This document shows, in pieces, positions 9,248 through 18,443 of a stretch of 64,000 bases of DNA (position 1 is the first letter of the stretch; each line of letters begins with the position of its first letter). The stretch comes from Rhizobium lusitanum (lineage in GTDB: Bacteria > Pseudomonadota > Alphaproteobacteria > Rhizobiales > Rhizobiaceae), in NCBI RefSeq assembly GCF_014189535.1, contig NZ_CP050308.1, positions 248,001 to 312,000 of the forward strand. The letters are read 5' to 3'. A program made the position numbers and the translations under genes. The notes beneath the pieces are model-generated. The model had not been told where the DNA came from and made no database searches. It was given only the letters and a program-made list of their open reading frames with translations.

Positions 9248-9403
9248 GTGCTGCTGTGTGGCGCGCTTATAGCGGGGTGATTTCATTCCCGCAAGCGCCT
9301 ATTTCGCTTTTTCTTCGAAAAAATGACAGATGCATGAACCTACAGCTAAATTTGAATAAGCCTGCCTTAACAGGGCCTTGTGAAGATCTGCGGAGGGCGC
9401 GGC

Positions 9404-10195
9404 TCAAAGCCCCGAGGCGCCTTGCGTCGGCGTGATCAGCGACTTGGCGCCCGGTCCTTGGCCCTTCGACGCGGCGATATGCGCCAGCATGAGCGCTTCC
9501 TTGCTGTCGATCGTGTGGGCCGTTGAGCCAGGGCCTGGCATGATTTTCGAGGGCGTGGCGTCTGCTGTTGGCTTCATCGGGCTCGTCGATGTCGGCGCGG
9601 CGTTACGAATGACGGGCGGCGGAAGCATGGCCTCGGAGGTCCGGCCTACAGGCATGCCGCCATCGCCCTGCGGCGGTGCGACGTTCTGTGCCGCACCAGG
9701 CGGAAGGGTGTAGACGCTGCGCATGAACGGCGTGATTCCCTGTTGCGCGCTGCCGGGCTGCGTGTTCGCGAGTGTTCCATCCGGATTGACGGCGATCGGG
9801 GCGGGTGCCGCATAGATGCTGCTCCTGCTGGCATTCACCGCCGTCGGCTGCGTCACCAGCTCGGCGATGCCGGTTGGTGTGTCTGTGACTGGGGCAGGCG
9901 GGTAGCCGGATTGATTGTTCGCCTGTTCGGTGACGATCTGCCGCCGTACGTCATGCACGCTGCGGACCAGCGGATCACGATAGGCGGCGTCGCCTTTTAG
10001 CCGCTTCGCCTCGGCATTGCTGTTGAGAGAATCGGCAAGCTGCTCGGCGGCGCTCTGGGGTGGTGGCGCGATCTCCGCTGCCAGCTTCGGCTTGTCGCTC
10101 GTCGTCGCGCAGCCGGAGAGCATCAGAAACGAGAGGGCGATTGCAATAGCGCTTGCGCGCTTCTCATTGCCGGATAGAATCTGCCGATCGCACAA
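9404..10195 (-). CDS. Proline-rich lipoprotein of unknown function
   Basis: A 263-residue predicted lipoprotein: a short hydrophobic signal segment ends in the lipobox LMLSGC, and the mature chain is rich in Pro, Ala, Thr and Ser with no obvious folded domain. The only start that covers the signal peptide is TTG 10195, preceded by GGGGAA at good spacing. No neighbour on the same strand suggests a role. I do not recognise a family beyond rhizobial hypothetical lipoproteins. Confidence 0.72.
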   Translation of the reverse strand: MCDRQILSGNEKRASAIAIALSFLMLSGCATTSDKPKLAAEIAPPPQSAAEQLADSLNSNAEAKRLKGDAAYRDPLVRSVHDVRRQIVTEQANNQSGYPPAPVTDTPTGIAELVTQPTAVNASRSSIYAAPAPIAVNPDGTLANTQPGSAQQGITPFMRSVYTLPPGAAQNVAPPQGDGGMPVGRTSEAMLPPPVIRNAAPTSTSPMKPTADATPSKIMPGPGSTAHTIDSKEALMLAHIAASKGQGPGAKSLITPTQGASGL

Positions 10196-10403
10196 AGGAT
10201 GTTCCCCGCTTTAAAGAGTGTGCACCGGAACGGCCTCCTGCGAGGGACGATGATATCGCGCGACACTGACTGGGAACGATGGGACCCCGCGAAATCCGAT
10301 GCATGATGCTTCGAGTCGTCCAAGCATGCAGGAGAGCGGGTATGGCCGGCAAGCGCGAAACCGATGGTTCCGCGCACGCCGTAAGCCTCGCGAAAGCTTG
10401 CTT

Positions 10404-10844
10404 TTACCAAGCGCCGGTATTTTGCATCGAAGCCCAGGGTTCGGCAGGCGCGAGATTGGCGCCCTTCTGCAGGATCTCGATGGAAATGCCGTCCGGTGAA
10501 CGCACGAAAGCCATGTGACCGTCGCGCGGCGGCCGGTTGATCGTGATGCCGTTGTCCTTGAGCGTCTGACAGGTCTGATAGATGTCGTCGACCTCATACG
10601 CGAGGTGACCGAAGTTGCGTCCTCCGGTATATTCCTCCGGATCCCAGTTATAGGTCAGCTCCAGGCTGGGTGCTCCGCTGTTGCGCGATGATTCGACATC
10701 GTCGCTGGCGGCCAGGAAAACCAGCGTGAATCGGCCTTTTTCGTTTTCGTAACGGCGGGTTTCGGTGAGGCCGAATAGAGTGCTATAAAAATGCAGCGAC
10801 GCGTCGAGATCCGTCACGCGGACCATGGTGTGGAGATAACGCAT
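10404..10844 (-). CDS. gloA: Lactoylglutathione lyase (glyoxalase I)
   Basis: A 146-residue vicinal-oxygen-chelate enzyme converting the methylglyoxal-glutathione hemithioacetal to S-lactoylglutathione. Two beta-alpha-beta-beta-beta halves are visible. The metal ligands fall at His5 in MRYLHTMVRV, the Glu in SLELTYNW, the His in GHLAYEVDD, and Glu in ISIEILQKG. AGAGGAAATAG precedes the ATG. The monocistronic gene lies between a lipoprotein gene and the divergent cold-shock gene. The 10196-10403 gap downstream shows no gene. Confidence 0.95.
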   Translation of the reverse strand: MRYLHTMVRVTDLDASLHFYSTLFGLTETRRYENEKGRFTLVFLAASDDVESSRNSGAPSLELTYNWDPEEYTGGRNFGHLAYEVDDIYQTCQTLKDNGITINRPPRDGHMAFVRSPDGISIEILQKGANLAPAEPWASMQNTGAW

Positions 10845-11040
10845 TCTATTTCCTCTCTAATGTTGTTCTAGATCGATCATGAAACGAGACACCAGCTTCA
10901 GGCAAGACTTCGGCTTGATAATCTAAGGATGGGAATAAACGAAACTAGGACTTGCGCATTTCGGTTACCAAGATGTTAAACTTGATTTCAAGGAATCAGT
11001 TAACCGTAACAGTGTGACGCGTAATCGAGGGCTGGCCAGG

Positions 11041-11619
11041 ATGAGTGACAGAATTTCATCGAAGGGAATAGCCGACTTCGGAGAGTTATCGGGCGAAGCC
11101 GTCGATCTTATCGAGATCTCAGGTGTCGTAAAATGGTTCGACGTCGCCAAAGGTTTTGGCTTCATCGTTCCGGATAACGGTATGCAGGACGTTTTGTTGC
11201 ATGTGACGTGTCTGCGTCGCGACGGTTATCAGACCATTCTCGAGGGCACGCGGATCGTCGCGCTAATCCAGCGTCGCGAACGCGGTTATCAAGCCTTCAA
11301 GATCCTCTCGATGGACCAGTCGACCGCCGTGCACCCGTCGCAGATGCCGCCGGTACGCACGCATGTCCAGGTCACGGCGACGAGCGGCCTTGAGCGCGCC
11401 TTGGTCAAGTGGTTCAACCGCACCAAGGGTTTTGGTTTCCTGACGCGCGGCGAGGGCACTGAGGACATCTTCGTGCATATGGAAACGTTGCGCCGATTCG
11501 GTCTCGCCGAGTTGCGGCCGGGGCAGGTGGTTCTCGTTCGCTTCGGACCGGGCGATAAGGGGCTGATGGCGGCGGAAATCCATCCGGATGCGCCGAGCCC
11601 GGCGACACGGCCGCACTGA
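11041..11619 (+). CDS. Protein with two cold-shock domains
   Basis: A 192-residue protein with two cold-shock domains in tandem, the first at about residues 22-80 and the second at about 120-185. Each has an RNP1-type KGFGF motif ([10 protein letters not shown] and [10 protein letters not shown]); the second also has the RNP2-type DIFVH, while the first has DVLLH. Such proteins bind single-stranded RNA or DNA and can act as RNA chaperones. ATG 11041 is preferred over the upstream GTG at 11014 because of position relative to AGG at 11036 and lack of conservation upstream. A DUF192 gene starts 3 nt after the stop, so the two form an operon. Double-CSD proteins are common in rhizobia. Confidence 0.93.
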   Translation: MSDRISSKGIADFGELSGEAVDLIEISGVVKWFDVAKGFGFIVPDNGMQDVLLHVTCLRRDGYQTILEGTRIVALIQRRERGYQAFKILSMDQSTAVHPSQMPPVRTHVQVTATSGLERALVKWFNRTKGFGFLTRGEGTEDIFVHMETLRRFGLAELRPGQVVLVRFGPGDKGLMAAEIHPDAPSPATRPH

Positions 11620-11621
11620 TC

Positions 11622-12134
11622 ATGGTCAGAGAAACGTTTTTTACCGTTTTCAAAAGCGCCGCTTTGGCGCTTTTTCTTGTTTGCGGTGCCGTTCCGACAA
11701 GTTTTGCCGCGCAGACCGCGAGCGAGCAAACGGTCAAGTTTGAGTCAGAACCCTTATCGATCAAGACCGCGAAGGGTGAGACGCACAAGTTCTCCGTGGA
11801 ATTGGCGCTGACCGAACCGCAGCTGGAATTCGGCCTGATGTATCGCGACACGATGCCGGCCGATCACGGCATGCTGTTCGATTTCGGCACATCGCGCCCT
11901 GTGATGATGTGGATGAAAAACACCAAGCTGTCGCTGGATATGCTCTTCCTCGACAGGAATGGCGTCATCATCCATATCCAGGAAAATGCCGTACCCTTCT
12001 CGGAAGCGATCATCAGTTCCGGCGGTCCGATCGCCTACGTTATCGAGTTGAATGGCGGCGTTGTGAAGAAGCTCGGCCTTGCCGTCGGCGACAAGGTAAC
12101 GAGCGGCACCATTTCCGCCAAGCTCGGCAAATGA
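11622..12134 (+). CDS. Periplasmic DUF192 family protein
   Basis: 170 residues. A cleavable signal peptide ends near Ala-Ala at residues 29-30, and a DUF192 domain follows with the conserved GLMYRDTMPADHGMLF region and the MMWMKNT motif. DUF192 proteins are widespread small beta-rich proteins whose function is not established. The gene starts 3 nt after the cold-shock gene and is likely co-transcribed with it. It is followed by tRNA-Pro. Confidence 0.92.
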   Translation: MVRETFFTVFKSAALALFLVCGAVPTSFAAQTASEQTVKFESEPLSIKTAKGETHKFSVELALTEPQLEFGLMYRDTMPADHGMLFDFGTSRPVMMWMKNTKLSLDMLFLDRNGVIIHIQENAVPFSEAIISSGGPIAYVIELNGGVVKKLGLAVGDKVTSGTISAKLGK

Positions 12135-12260
12135 GTTTATCCCCCGGGATCGTTGCTTCAACACCATTTTAGCTGTTGCAGCATGGAGGCGAACCGTGTA
12201 TCTCCCCACTCGTTCTGCTATGCAGGGCGACGCGATCTTCTGAAGGTCGACGTAAGGGTA

Positions 12261-12337
<77 letters not shown>

Positions 12338-12513
12338 TTTAAATCCCCCCGCAAGTAACGATGGATTGAGATGAGGCTGAACCGCCTTTTCGCTTGATAA
12401 CAAAGGGATTCGCGGCTAAGCAGAATCCCATATGCGCTCTGCCCGAAAGGGTCGGGTGAAGACAAGAGAAGCAAGAAAGCGGGCTGTCCCGCTTATTCGG
12501 AGGCGATGCAGCA

Positions 12514-12819
12514 ATGCCTGCCAAGATTTACCGTCCCGCAAAGACCGCCATGCAGTCCGGCAAGGCCAAGACTCACCTCTGGGTTCTGGAATTCGACCAG
12601 GAAACCCCGCGCAAGATCGATCCGATCATGGGCTACACCTCCTCGGCCGACACGCGCCAGCAGCTCAAGCTGACCTTCGACACGCAGGAGCAGGCCGAAG
12701 CCTATGCTCAGCGCGAGGGCATCGAATATCGCGTCATCGCCCCGAAGGACGCCAATCGCCAGGTGGTCTCCTACACCGACAATTTCCGCTTCAGCCGCAT
12801 CCAGCCTTGGACTCATTGA
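12514..12819 (+). CDS. ETC complex I accessory subunit, NDUFS4 (18 kDa/AQDQ) family
   Basis: A 101-residue homologue of the mitochondrial complex I subunit NDUFS4. It has the typical MPAKIYRPAKTAMQSG start, a WVLEF strand, the MGYTSSADTRQQLKLTF segment and the C-terminal DNFRFSRIQPWTH. In mitochondria this subunit sits on the peripheral arm and stabilises the NADH-oxidising module; alphaproteobacteria share it. No nuo genes are nearby. A second such accessory-type gene is at 20828. The 140-nt region upstream contains no visible gene. Confidence 0.93.
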   Translation: MPAKIYRPAKTAMQSGKAKTHLWVLEFDQETPRKIDPIMGYTSSADTRQQLKLTFDTQEQAEAYAQREGIEYRVIAPKDANRQVVSYTDNFRFSRIQPWTH

Positions 12820-12915
12820 GACCGCTGCTGATTAATTTTGCCGCCCATTGAGTTTGGCGGCAGTTTCAGGCATGTAGTGCCCGCCGCGAACAGCTCGCGG
12901 CACCTTGGCTTTCAA

Positions 12916-12992
<77 letters not shown>

Positions 12993-13032
12993 ATTTATCT
13001 TGTGTCCAACCCGAAGACATGGGTGCCGCGCC

Positions 13033-13194
13033 TCAGCGTATCTCCACTGACCAGCCGCCAGCATTTGCAGGCCTAGTGGCATTTACCGCCATCTCGATCA
13101 CGTCGTATCCGGACATCGCTCCGAACAACTTTATGACGATGATTGCCGCGCTCAAAAGCGCGAGTGTCATGATTATCCTGTCGCTCTTCTTCAC
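13033..13194 (-). CDS. Possible small single-pass membrane protein
   Basis: A 53-residue frame from GTG 13194 with GGGGAG at good spacing upstream. It begins MKKSDR, runs into a hydrophobic stretch of about 20 residues (IIMTLALLSAAIIVIKLF), then a short polar tail. An upstream in-frame ATG at 13251 would give 72 residues, but its extra part looks less like protein. I recognise no family; support is the ribosome binding site and the positive-inside membrane pattern. Confidence 0.42.
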   Translation of the reverse strand: MKKSDRIIMTLALLSAAIIVIKLFGAMSGYDVIEMAVNATRPANAGGWSVEIR

Positions 13195-13417
13195 GCCCCG
13201 CTCCCCAACGCCTTGTGAAAACTGCATCTTGCCCAGCGAGCAATAGTACATCGAGTTCGTGGTGGCGCGCTATATGCCTCTTTAGGCGGCCAGGGCGTCA
13301 AGTAGGAGCCCTCGATCGCCGGCGACGGTTATAGATGAGCCCGCAGGCGCTAGCTGCAGCGACCGCGAAACTGAGGCTTGTCTCGAGCGGTTGAGACGCC
13401 TCGGCTAACGAGCGATA

Positions 13418-13657
13418 TCAAGCAGCATTCAGATCCGCGATCTCGCCGTGCCGTGCAAGGAGGCGAGGGGCGGTCATGTCGCCGGTCTCTTCGTCGACCA
13501 TGACGGAGTAGGCCGCGACGCCGATGAAGCGGGCGGACATGGAGGAGGCGATCTTCTCGGCGCCAGCGGCGCTTGATGCCTGCCGCATTTCGCCTGGAAC
13601 CAGGTTTCCACGGTTCTTCTTGTAGGGAAGGATGATAAATTTTTCGCCGGATGCCAT
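13418..13657 (-). CDS. Small conserved-looking hypothetical protein
   Basis: A 79-residue protein from ATG 13657, with AGGAC just upstream. The sequence MASGEKFIILPYKKN is followed by an Ala-rich helix that includes SMSAR, and ends in a charged segment. It has no signal peptide or membrane segment and looks like a compact cytosolic protein. It lies downstream of aapP on the same strand, but a terminator-like hairpin (13753-13787) separates them. The function is unknown. The 13195-13417 gap shows nothing. Confidence 0.6.
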   Translation of the reverse strand: MASGEKFIILPYKKNRGNLVPGEMRQASSAAGAEKIASSMSARFIGVAAYSVMVDEETGDMTAPRLLARHGEIADLNAA

Positions 13658-13752
13658 TGTGTCTGTCCTTGTTTGTTCGCACAATGTTCTGGTTTGTTCC
13701 TGGTGTCAAGATGGTTAATCGCGACGATGGCCGGATAACGCGCATCAAATAG

Positions 13753-13787
13753 AAAACCCGCCGGCTGCATCACAGCCGACGGGTTTT
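13753..13787 (-). terminator. Rho-independent terminator after aapP (bidirectional form)
   Basis: The arms AAAACCCGCCGGCTG and CAGCCGACGGGTTTT pair over 15 bp with one C/A mismatch and a 5-nt loop. The T-run follows the stem on both strands. It sits 24 nt past the aapP stop and fits the end of the aap operon. Confidence 0.8.
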
Positions 13788-13810
13788 GATTGTCCGTTAA
13801 TCCGCTCGGA

Positions 13811-14527
13811 TCAGTGCAGGATCTGGCTCAGGAACAGCTTGGTACGCTCGTGCTGCGGATTGTCGAAGAACTCCTTCGGGGAGTTCTGTTCGACGATCTG
13901 GCCCTGGTCCATGAAGATCACGCGGTTGGCGACCTGGCGGGCAAAGCCCATTTCGTGGGTGACGCAGAGCATGGTCATGCCTTCTTCGGCGAGGCCCACC
14001 ATGGTGTCGAGCACTTCCTTGATCATTTCCGGGTCGAGTGCCGAGGTCGGCTCATCGAACAGCATGATCTTCGGGTTCATGCAAAGCGAGCGGGCAATCG
14101 CCACGCGCTGCTGCTGACCGCCGGAAAGCTGGCCCGGGTATTTCTTCGCCTGTTCCGGGATCTTGACGCGGGTGAGGAAGTGCATGGCGATTTCTTCCGC
14201 CTGCTTCTTCGGCATCTTGCGCACCCAGATCGGCGCCAGCGTGCAATTTTCCAGGATCGTCAGGTGCGGGAAGAGATTGAAGTGCTGGAACACCATGCCG
14301 ACTTCGCGGCGCACTTCGTCGATCTTTTTCAGGTCGTTGGTGAGCTCGGTGCCATCAACGAAGATGTTGCCCTTCTGGTGTTCTTCCAGCCGGTTGATGC
14401 ACCGGATCATCGTCGATTTGCCCGAGCCCGACGGGCCGGCGATGACGATGCGCTCGCCGCGCATGACCTTGAGGTTGATGTCACGCAGTACGTGGAAATC
14501 GCCGTACCACTTGTTCATGTTGATCAT
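13811..14527 (-). CDS. aapP: General L-amino acid ABC transporter ATP-binding protein AapP, 5' end disrupted by an A7 run
   Basis: The ATPase of the Aap broad-specificity amino acid importer. Walker [11 protein letters not shown]-loop [10 protein letters not shown], signature LSGGQQQR, Walker [13 protein letters not shown] and the His switch THEMGF are all intact over 238 residues from ATG 14527. The expected start is ATG 14585: it has GAGGG 8 nt upstream, lies 18 nt after aapM, and encodes MADAQPKK as in related proteins. An A7 run (14561-14567, minus strand) puts that start out of frame, so translation would end after about 18 residues. With six As the frame would join. This may be a real frameshift, slippage or a homopolymer error. 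The truncated start still keeps all ATPase motifs. Confidence 0.88.
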   Translation of the reverse strand: MINMNKWYGDFHVLRDINLKVMRGERIVIAGPSGSGKSTMIRCINRLEEHQKGNIFVDGTELTNDLKKIDEVRREVGMVFQHFNLFPHLTILENCTLAPIWVRKMPKKQAEEIAMHFLTRVKIPEQAKKYPGQLSGGQQQRVAIARSLCMNPKIMLFDEPTSALDPEMIKEVLDTMVGLAEEGMTMLCVTHEMGFARQVANRVIFMDQGQIVEQNSPKEFFDNPQHERTKLFLSQILH

Positions 14528-14603
14528 TTCAACCGCGACTTCCGTATCGGAAATGGTCAGTTTTTTTCGGTTGGGCGTCAGCCATATTATTTTCCCTCAG
14601 TTT

Positions 14604-15758
14604 TTATCGTTTGTGGCCAGTGTCGAGATGGCGTTCCATGAAGCCTGAATAACGCGACATGCCAAAGCAGAACAGCCAGAATACCAATCCAGCGAAGACC
14701 AGGCCGGTGATCGGTGTCACGGGGCTCGCCCAGGTGGCGTCGGCGAAATTCTGGCGGACGATGCCGAGCAGATCGAACATGCCAATGATCGCCACCAGCG
14801 ACGTGTCCTTGAACATGCCGATATAGGTGTTGACGATACCCGGGATGACCAGCTTGATGGCCTGCGGCAGCACGATCAGCCGCATTTTCTGCCAGTAGCC
14901 GAGGCCGAGCGAATCGGCGCCCTCGAACTGACCCTTCGGAACCGCCTGCAGGCCGCCACGGATAACTTCGGCCATATAGGCTGAGGTGAAGATCGAGATG
15001 CCGACTATGGCGCGCAGCAGCTTGTCCACCGTCCAGCCCTGCGGCATGAACAATGGCAGCATGTAGCTGGCCATGAACAGCACCGTGATCAATGGCACGC
15101 CACGGATGATCTCGATAAAGACCACACACAGCATGCGGACGACAGGCATTTTCGAGCGGCGTCCGAGTGCAAGCACGATGCCGAATGGAAACGAGACCGC
15201 GATTGCTACGAAGGCGATCACCAACGTCACCAGCAGGCCGCCCCATCTCTCCGTTTCCACGACCTCTAGGCCGAAGCCGCCATAGAGCAGAAAGAACGAA
15301 ACGATTGGCAGCACGAAGAATGCCAGAATCGCGTTCAATCCCTTCCTGGGAAGTGATGGCATCATGAGCGGCACGAAGGCGATAATCGTCAGAATCGCAA
15401 CGAGCACAGGACGCCAGCGTTCATCCGGCGGATAGAGGCCGAACATGAAGATGAGGAATTTCGAGCGGACGAAAGCCCAGCAAGCGCCGCTCCAACCGTC
15501 CGGCTGCGTTCCACCCTGCACGGTCGTCGCGCAGAAGCTGCGATCGGTGCCAGTCCAGGCAGCCTGGGTGAACAGCCAGTTGACGATATGCGGAATGGCC
15601 CAAGCGAGAAGGGCGATGGCGAGGATCGTCAACACCACGTCTTTCGGTGTCGCCAGCAGGTTTTTCCGGATCCAGTGAGCAGGGCCCTTTTCGCCTGCCG
15701 GAGCCGGCTGCGGCGGAAGAAGGGTCTTGCTGACAAAGTTTTGGCTTATGTTGGACAT
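14604..15758 (-). CDS. aapM: General L-amino acid ABC transporter permease AapM
   Basis: A 384-residue inner-membrane permease of the polar amino acid (His/Glu/Gln) type, with several hydrophobic helices and the EAA loop region ([22 protein letters not shown]) that contacts the AapP ATPase. ATG 15758 is preceded by GGAGAGA and matches the 384-residue family length; the longer upstream frame overlaps aapQ and is rejected. It lies 1 nt after the aapQ stop. The two permeases AapQ and AapM form the channel as a heterodimer. Confidence 0.95.
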   Translation of the reverse strand: MSNISQNFVSKTLLPPQPAPAGEKGPAHWIRKNLLATPKDVVLTILAIALLAWAIPHIVNWLFTQAAWTGTDRSFCATTVQGGTQPDGWSGACWAFVRSKFLIFMFGLYPPDERWRPVLVAILTIIAFVPLMMPSLPRKGLNAILAFFVLPIVSFFLLYGGFGLEVVETERWGGLLVTLVIAFVAIAVSFPFGIVLALGRRSKMPVVRMLCVVFIEIIRGVPLITVLFMASYMLPLFMPQGWTVDKLLRAIVGISIFTSAYMAEVIRGGLQAVPKGQFEGADSLGLGYWQKMRLIVLPQAIKLVIPGIVNTYIGMFKDTSLVAIIGMFDLLGIVRQNFADATWASPVTPITGLVFAGLVFWLFCFGMSRYSGFMERHLDTGHKR

Positions 15759-15759
15759 C

Positions 15760-16950
15760 TTATCTCTCCACCAGAGCCATCTTGGCATTGAACCAGTTCA
15801 TGAACAGCGACGTTGCGATGCTCAAGGCGAGGTAGATGATCATCCATATGATGACGACTTCGACCGCGCGGCCGGACTGATTGAGGATCACGCCGCCGAC
15901 GGCGACGAGATCGGCGTAGCCGATGGCGATGGCGAGCGAAGAGTTCTTGATCAGGTTGAGATATTGGCTCGTCAATGGTGGAATGATAATGCGCATTGCC
16001 TGCGGAATGACCACGAGTCTGGTGACGGCCGACGCGTGAAGGCCGAGTGCGCCTGCCGCTTCCGATTGGCCTTTTGCTACACCGAGAATACCGGCGCGCA
16101 CGATTTCGGCAATGTAGGTCGCGGTGTAAAGAGACAACGCCAGGAGAAGTGCGATGAACTCAGGTCCCACAACGGACCCGCCCGTCAGGTTGAATTTGCC
16201 GGCAACTGGATAATCGAAGGAGAGAGGCAGGCCCGCCGCAAGGAAGGTCAATAGCGGCAAACCGATCAATACGCCGATCGATACCCAGATCGTGTGGAAT
16301 TGCTGGCCGGTCGCCGCCTGGCGCTTGTGTGCCCACCGCGCCACGAAAAATACCACAGCGAGGGCGACGAGGAAGGCAAGGCCGACGGCCCACATGCCCG
16401 CGCCGAAAATCGGGCTTGGAAAGGCAAGGCCGCGATTGCTGAGATAGGCGGAGAATGGCAGATGCACGGCGTCGCGGGCCTGTGGCAGCAGCACCAGAAC
16501 GCCGCTGTACCAGAAGAAGATAACGAGCAAAGGCGGGATGTTGCGGAAGATTTCGACATAGGTCTGGGAAAGCTTCGCGATCAGCCAATTCTTCGAAAGT
16601 CTACCGATGCCGATGATGAAGCCGACGATCGTTGCGCCGACGATGCCAACTGCTGAAATAAGAAGTGTATTGAGCAGGCCGACGAGGAGCGCTTGGGTAT
16701 TGGTGGAGTCGCTTGAAAAGGGAAGCAGCGTTTGTCCCAGATTGAAGCCAGCACGGCCTTCGAGGAAGCCAAAGCCGAAGGAGCGGTTCAATGCGTGCAG
16801 ATTGTCGATCGTATTCTCGATGAGGAACCAGCCGACGGCCACGAGAATGACGAGGGTGAGAGCCTGATAAAACACACCCCTGACTTTGGGATTGTATAGT
16901 GCTGATACGAATGATCGCTCGCCCTCAGGCGAATTTACGGTAATTGCCAT
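15760..16950 (-). CDS. aapQ: General L-amino acid ABC transporter permease AapQ
   Basis: A 396-residue permease paired with AapM. It has an N-terminal cytosolic segment, multiple membrane helices, and the C-terminal EAA loop ([23 protein letters not shown]). It has the long insertion between early helices that is typical of Aap permeases compared with shorter HisM/Q types. It is separated from aapJ by 96 nt containing a strong hairpin, and is followed by aapM after 1 nt. Confidence 0.95.
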   Translation of the reverse strand: MAITVNSPEGERSFVSALYNPKVRGVFYQALTLVILVAVGWFLIENTIDNLHALNRSFGFGFLEGRAGFNLGQTLLPFSSDSTNTQALLVGLLNTLLISAVGIVGATIVGFIIGIGRLSKNWLIAKLSQTYVEIFRNIPPLLVIFFWYSGVLVLLPQARDAVHLPFSAYLSNRGLAFPSPIFGAGMWAVGLAFLVALAVVFFVARWAHKRQAATGQQFHTIWVSIGVLIGLPLLTFLAAGLPLSFDYPVAGKFNLTGGSVVGPEFIALLLALSLYTATYIAEIVRAGILGVAKGQSEAAGALGLHASAVTRLVVIPQAMRIIIPPLTSQYLNLIKNSSLAIAIGYADLVAVGGVILNQSGRAVEVVIIWMIIYLALSIATSLFMNWFNAKMALVER

Positions 16951-16998
16951 GCAGAATTTTTCCCCAGTGTGCCTGTTTCAGGCTTGTTTTCTTGAGGC

Positions 16999-17024
16999 GA
17001 GAAAGGCGGCAAGCCGCCTTTCTC
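16999..17024 (-). other. Intercistronic hairpin between aapJ and aapQ
   Basis: GAGAAAGGCGG and CCGCCTTTCTC form a perfect 11-bp stem with a CAAG loop. On the transcribed strand it is followed by GCCTCAAG rather than a T-run. Such stem-loops after binding-protein genes commonly protect the upstream mRNA and lower expression of the permease genes; here that role is inferred. Confidence 0.65.
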
Positions 17025-17046
17025 CAAAAATCGAGCCGTTCGCGGG

Positions 17047-18072
17047 TTAGCGGACCGGCGGTGCGTATTGAATGCCGCCCTTGCTCCACAGTGCGTTCAG
17101 GCCGCGAGCGATCTTCAGCGGGCTGCCGGCGCCGATGTTGCGGTCGAAGACTTCGCCATAATTGCCGACGCCCTTGATCACGTTATAGGCCCAGTCGTTG
17201 GTCAGGCCGAGGTCGGTACCGATCGTCGAACCCTGCTCAGCGCCGAGGAAGCGCTTGATGTCCGGGTTCGGCGAAGCCTTCATCTCGTCGAGGTTTTTCT
17301 GCGTGATGCCGAATTCTTCGGCGTTGATCAGCGCGTAAGCGGTCCAGCTGACGATATCGAACCACTGCTCGTCGCCCTGGCGAACGGCCGGTCCAAGCGG
17401 CTCCTTGGAGATGATCTCCGGCAGAACGACGTTATCGTCGGGGTTCTTCAGCGTCAGGCGCAGCGAATAGAGACCGGACTGGTCGGTGGTGTAGACGTCG
17501 CAACGACCAGAATCGTAGGCAGCGTTAACTTCCTCCAGCTTGTCGAAGACCACCGGATTGTACTGAAGGTTATTGGCCTTGAAGTAGTCAGCGAGGTTGA
17601 GTTCCGTTGTTGTTCCGGACTGGACGCAGACGGCGGCGCCGGAAAGCTCGAGAGCCGACTTCACGTTCAGTTCCTTGCGAACCATGAAGCCCTGGCCGTC
17701 ATAATAGGTGACCGGACGGAAGTTGAGGCCGAGAGCCGTATCGCGGTTGATGGTCCAGGTCGTGTTGCGCGACAGCAGGTCGACTTCGCCGGATTGCAGC
17801 GCGGTGAAGCGGTCCTTGGAGCTGAGGGGTGTGTACTTGACCTTGGTCGCATCTCCGAAAACAGCCGAAGCGACGGCCTTGCAGAAGTCGACGTCAAAAC
17901 CGGCCCAGTTCCCAGTTGCATCTGGCTGTGCGAAGCCAAGAAGGCCCGTGTTCACGCCGCATTGGACGAAGCCCTTGGCCTTAACGTCGCTCAGCGTCGA
18001 TGCCGACGCGCCAGAAACGCTGTATGCCAATGCTGCCGCTCCGAGGAATGCGGACAGAGCAATCTTTTTCAT
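17047..18072 (-). CDS. aapJ: General L-amino acid-binding periplasmic protein AapJ
   Basis: The 341-residue solute-binding protein of the Aap system. A signal peptide (MKKIALSAFLG, cleavage near ASA around residue 25) leads into a type 3 periplasmic binding fold with the family's GVNTGLLGFAQPDATGNW start and a DVDFCKAVASAVFGD segment. ATG 18072 gives the known 341-residue length; the TTG nine nucleotides upstream would add MGK only. It is the first gene of aapJQMP. The upstream 18082-18443 region carries promoters for it and for divergent metC. In rhizobia the Aap system is known to be under nitrogen control, but no clear sigma-54 site is visible here. Confidence 0.96.
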   Translation of the reverse strand: MKKIALSAFLGAAALAYSVSGASASTLSDVKAKGFVQCGVNTGLLGFAQPDATGNWAGFDVDFCKAVASAVFGDATKVKYTPLSSKDRFTALQSGEVDLLSRNTTWTINRDTALGLNFRPVTYYDGQGFMVRKELNVKSALELSGAAVCVQSGTTTELNLADYFKANNLQYNPVVFDKLEEVNAAYDSGRCDVYTTDQSGLYSLRLTLKNPDDNVVLPEIISKEPLGPAVRQGDEQWFDIVSWTAYALINAEEFGITQKNLDEMKASPNPDIKRFLGAEQGSTIGTDLGLTNDWAYNVIKGVGNYGEVFDRNIGAGSPLKIARGLNALWSKGGIQYAPPVR

Positions 18073-18081
18073 CTTTCCCAA

Positions 18082-18443
18082 CCTTTGTCTCTTGTTTTAT
18101 AATTAAAATGTATCGCTCCCGAAGCAGGTTCTCGAAGAACCGTGTTCCTCACTCTCCCGGTGCGAGTAGTCCTATCTCATTCGTAAATGCATTTCGGGTC
18201 AAGACATTGCCCGAATTATTGAGGAATATTCCGGCATTTTTGCTCTCGGCGGCTTTAAAATGGGCAATTGGCTTCAGTTTAGGCAGTGTTTTGTCGAGAA
18301 ATGCACGAAAACGGCGTAAAATTCCGTCGTTTTGGTATTTCTGTAGGTGGTAATAGTAGGAACTACTGAACCATTCGGGGTTGACCCCGCCAGACTTGGC
18401 CGCCACAAATCGAAATCCCACAGCGCCAAAGGCATATCCAGGC
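18082..18443. promoter_or_regulatory. Divergent intergenic region between aapJ and metC
   Basis: This 362-nt AT-rich stretch has no credible gene. It holds a small hairpin (GGTTCT/AGAACC, 18127-18141) in the aapJ leader side and an imperfect dyad AAAACGGCG / CGTCGTTTT (18308-18316 and 18325-18333, 8 nt apart) on the metC side. A 5-bp inverted repeat AGTAG-GAA-CTACT is at 18355-18367. Promoters must lie here but I cannot place -35/-10 boxes firmly. Confidence 0.5.

Noticed and set aside
10123..10410. Short frames in the gap between the lipoprotein gene and gloA
   Set aside because: Overlap the start of the lipoprotein gene or the end of gloA and show no signal of coding.
11622..12134. DUF192 gene as an antitoxin or phage gene
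   Set aside because: It has a normal signal peptide and the full DUF192 domain and sits in an operon with a cold-shock gene.
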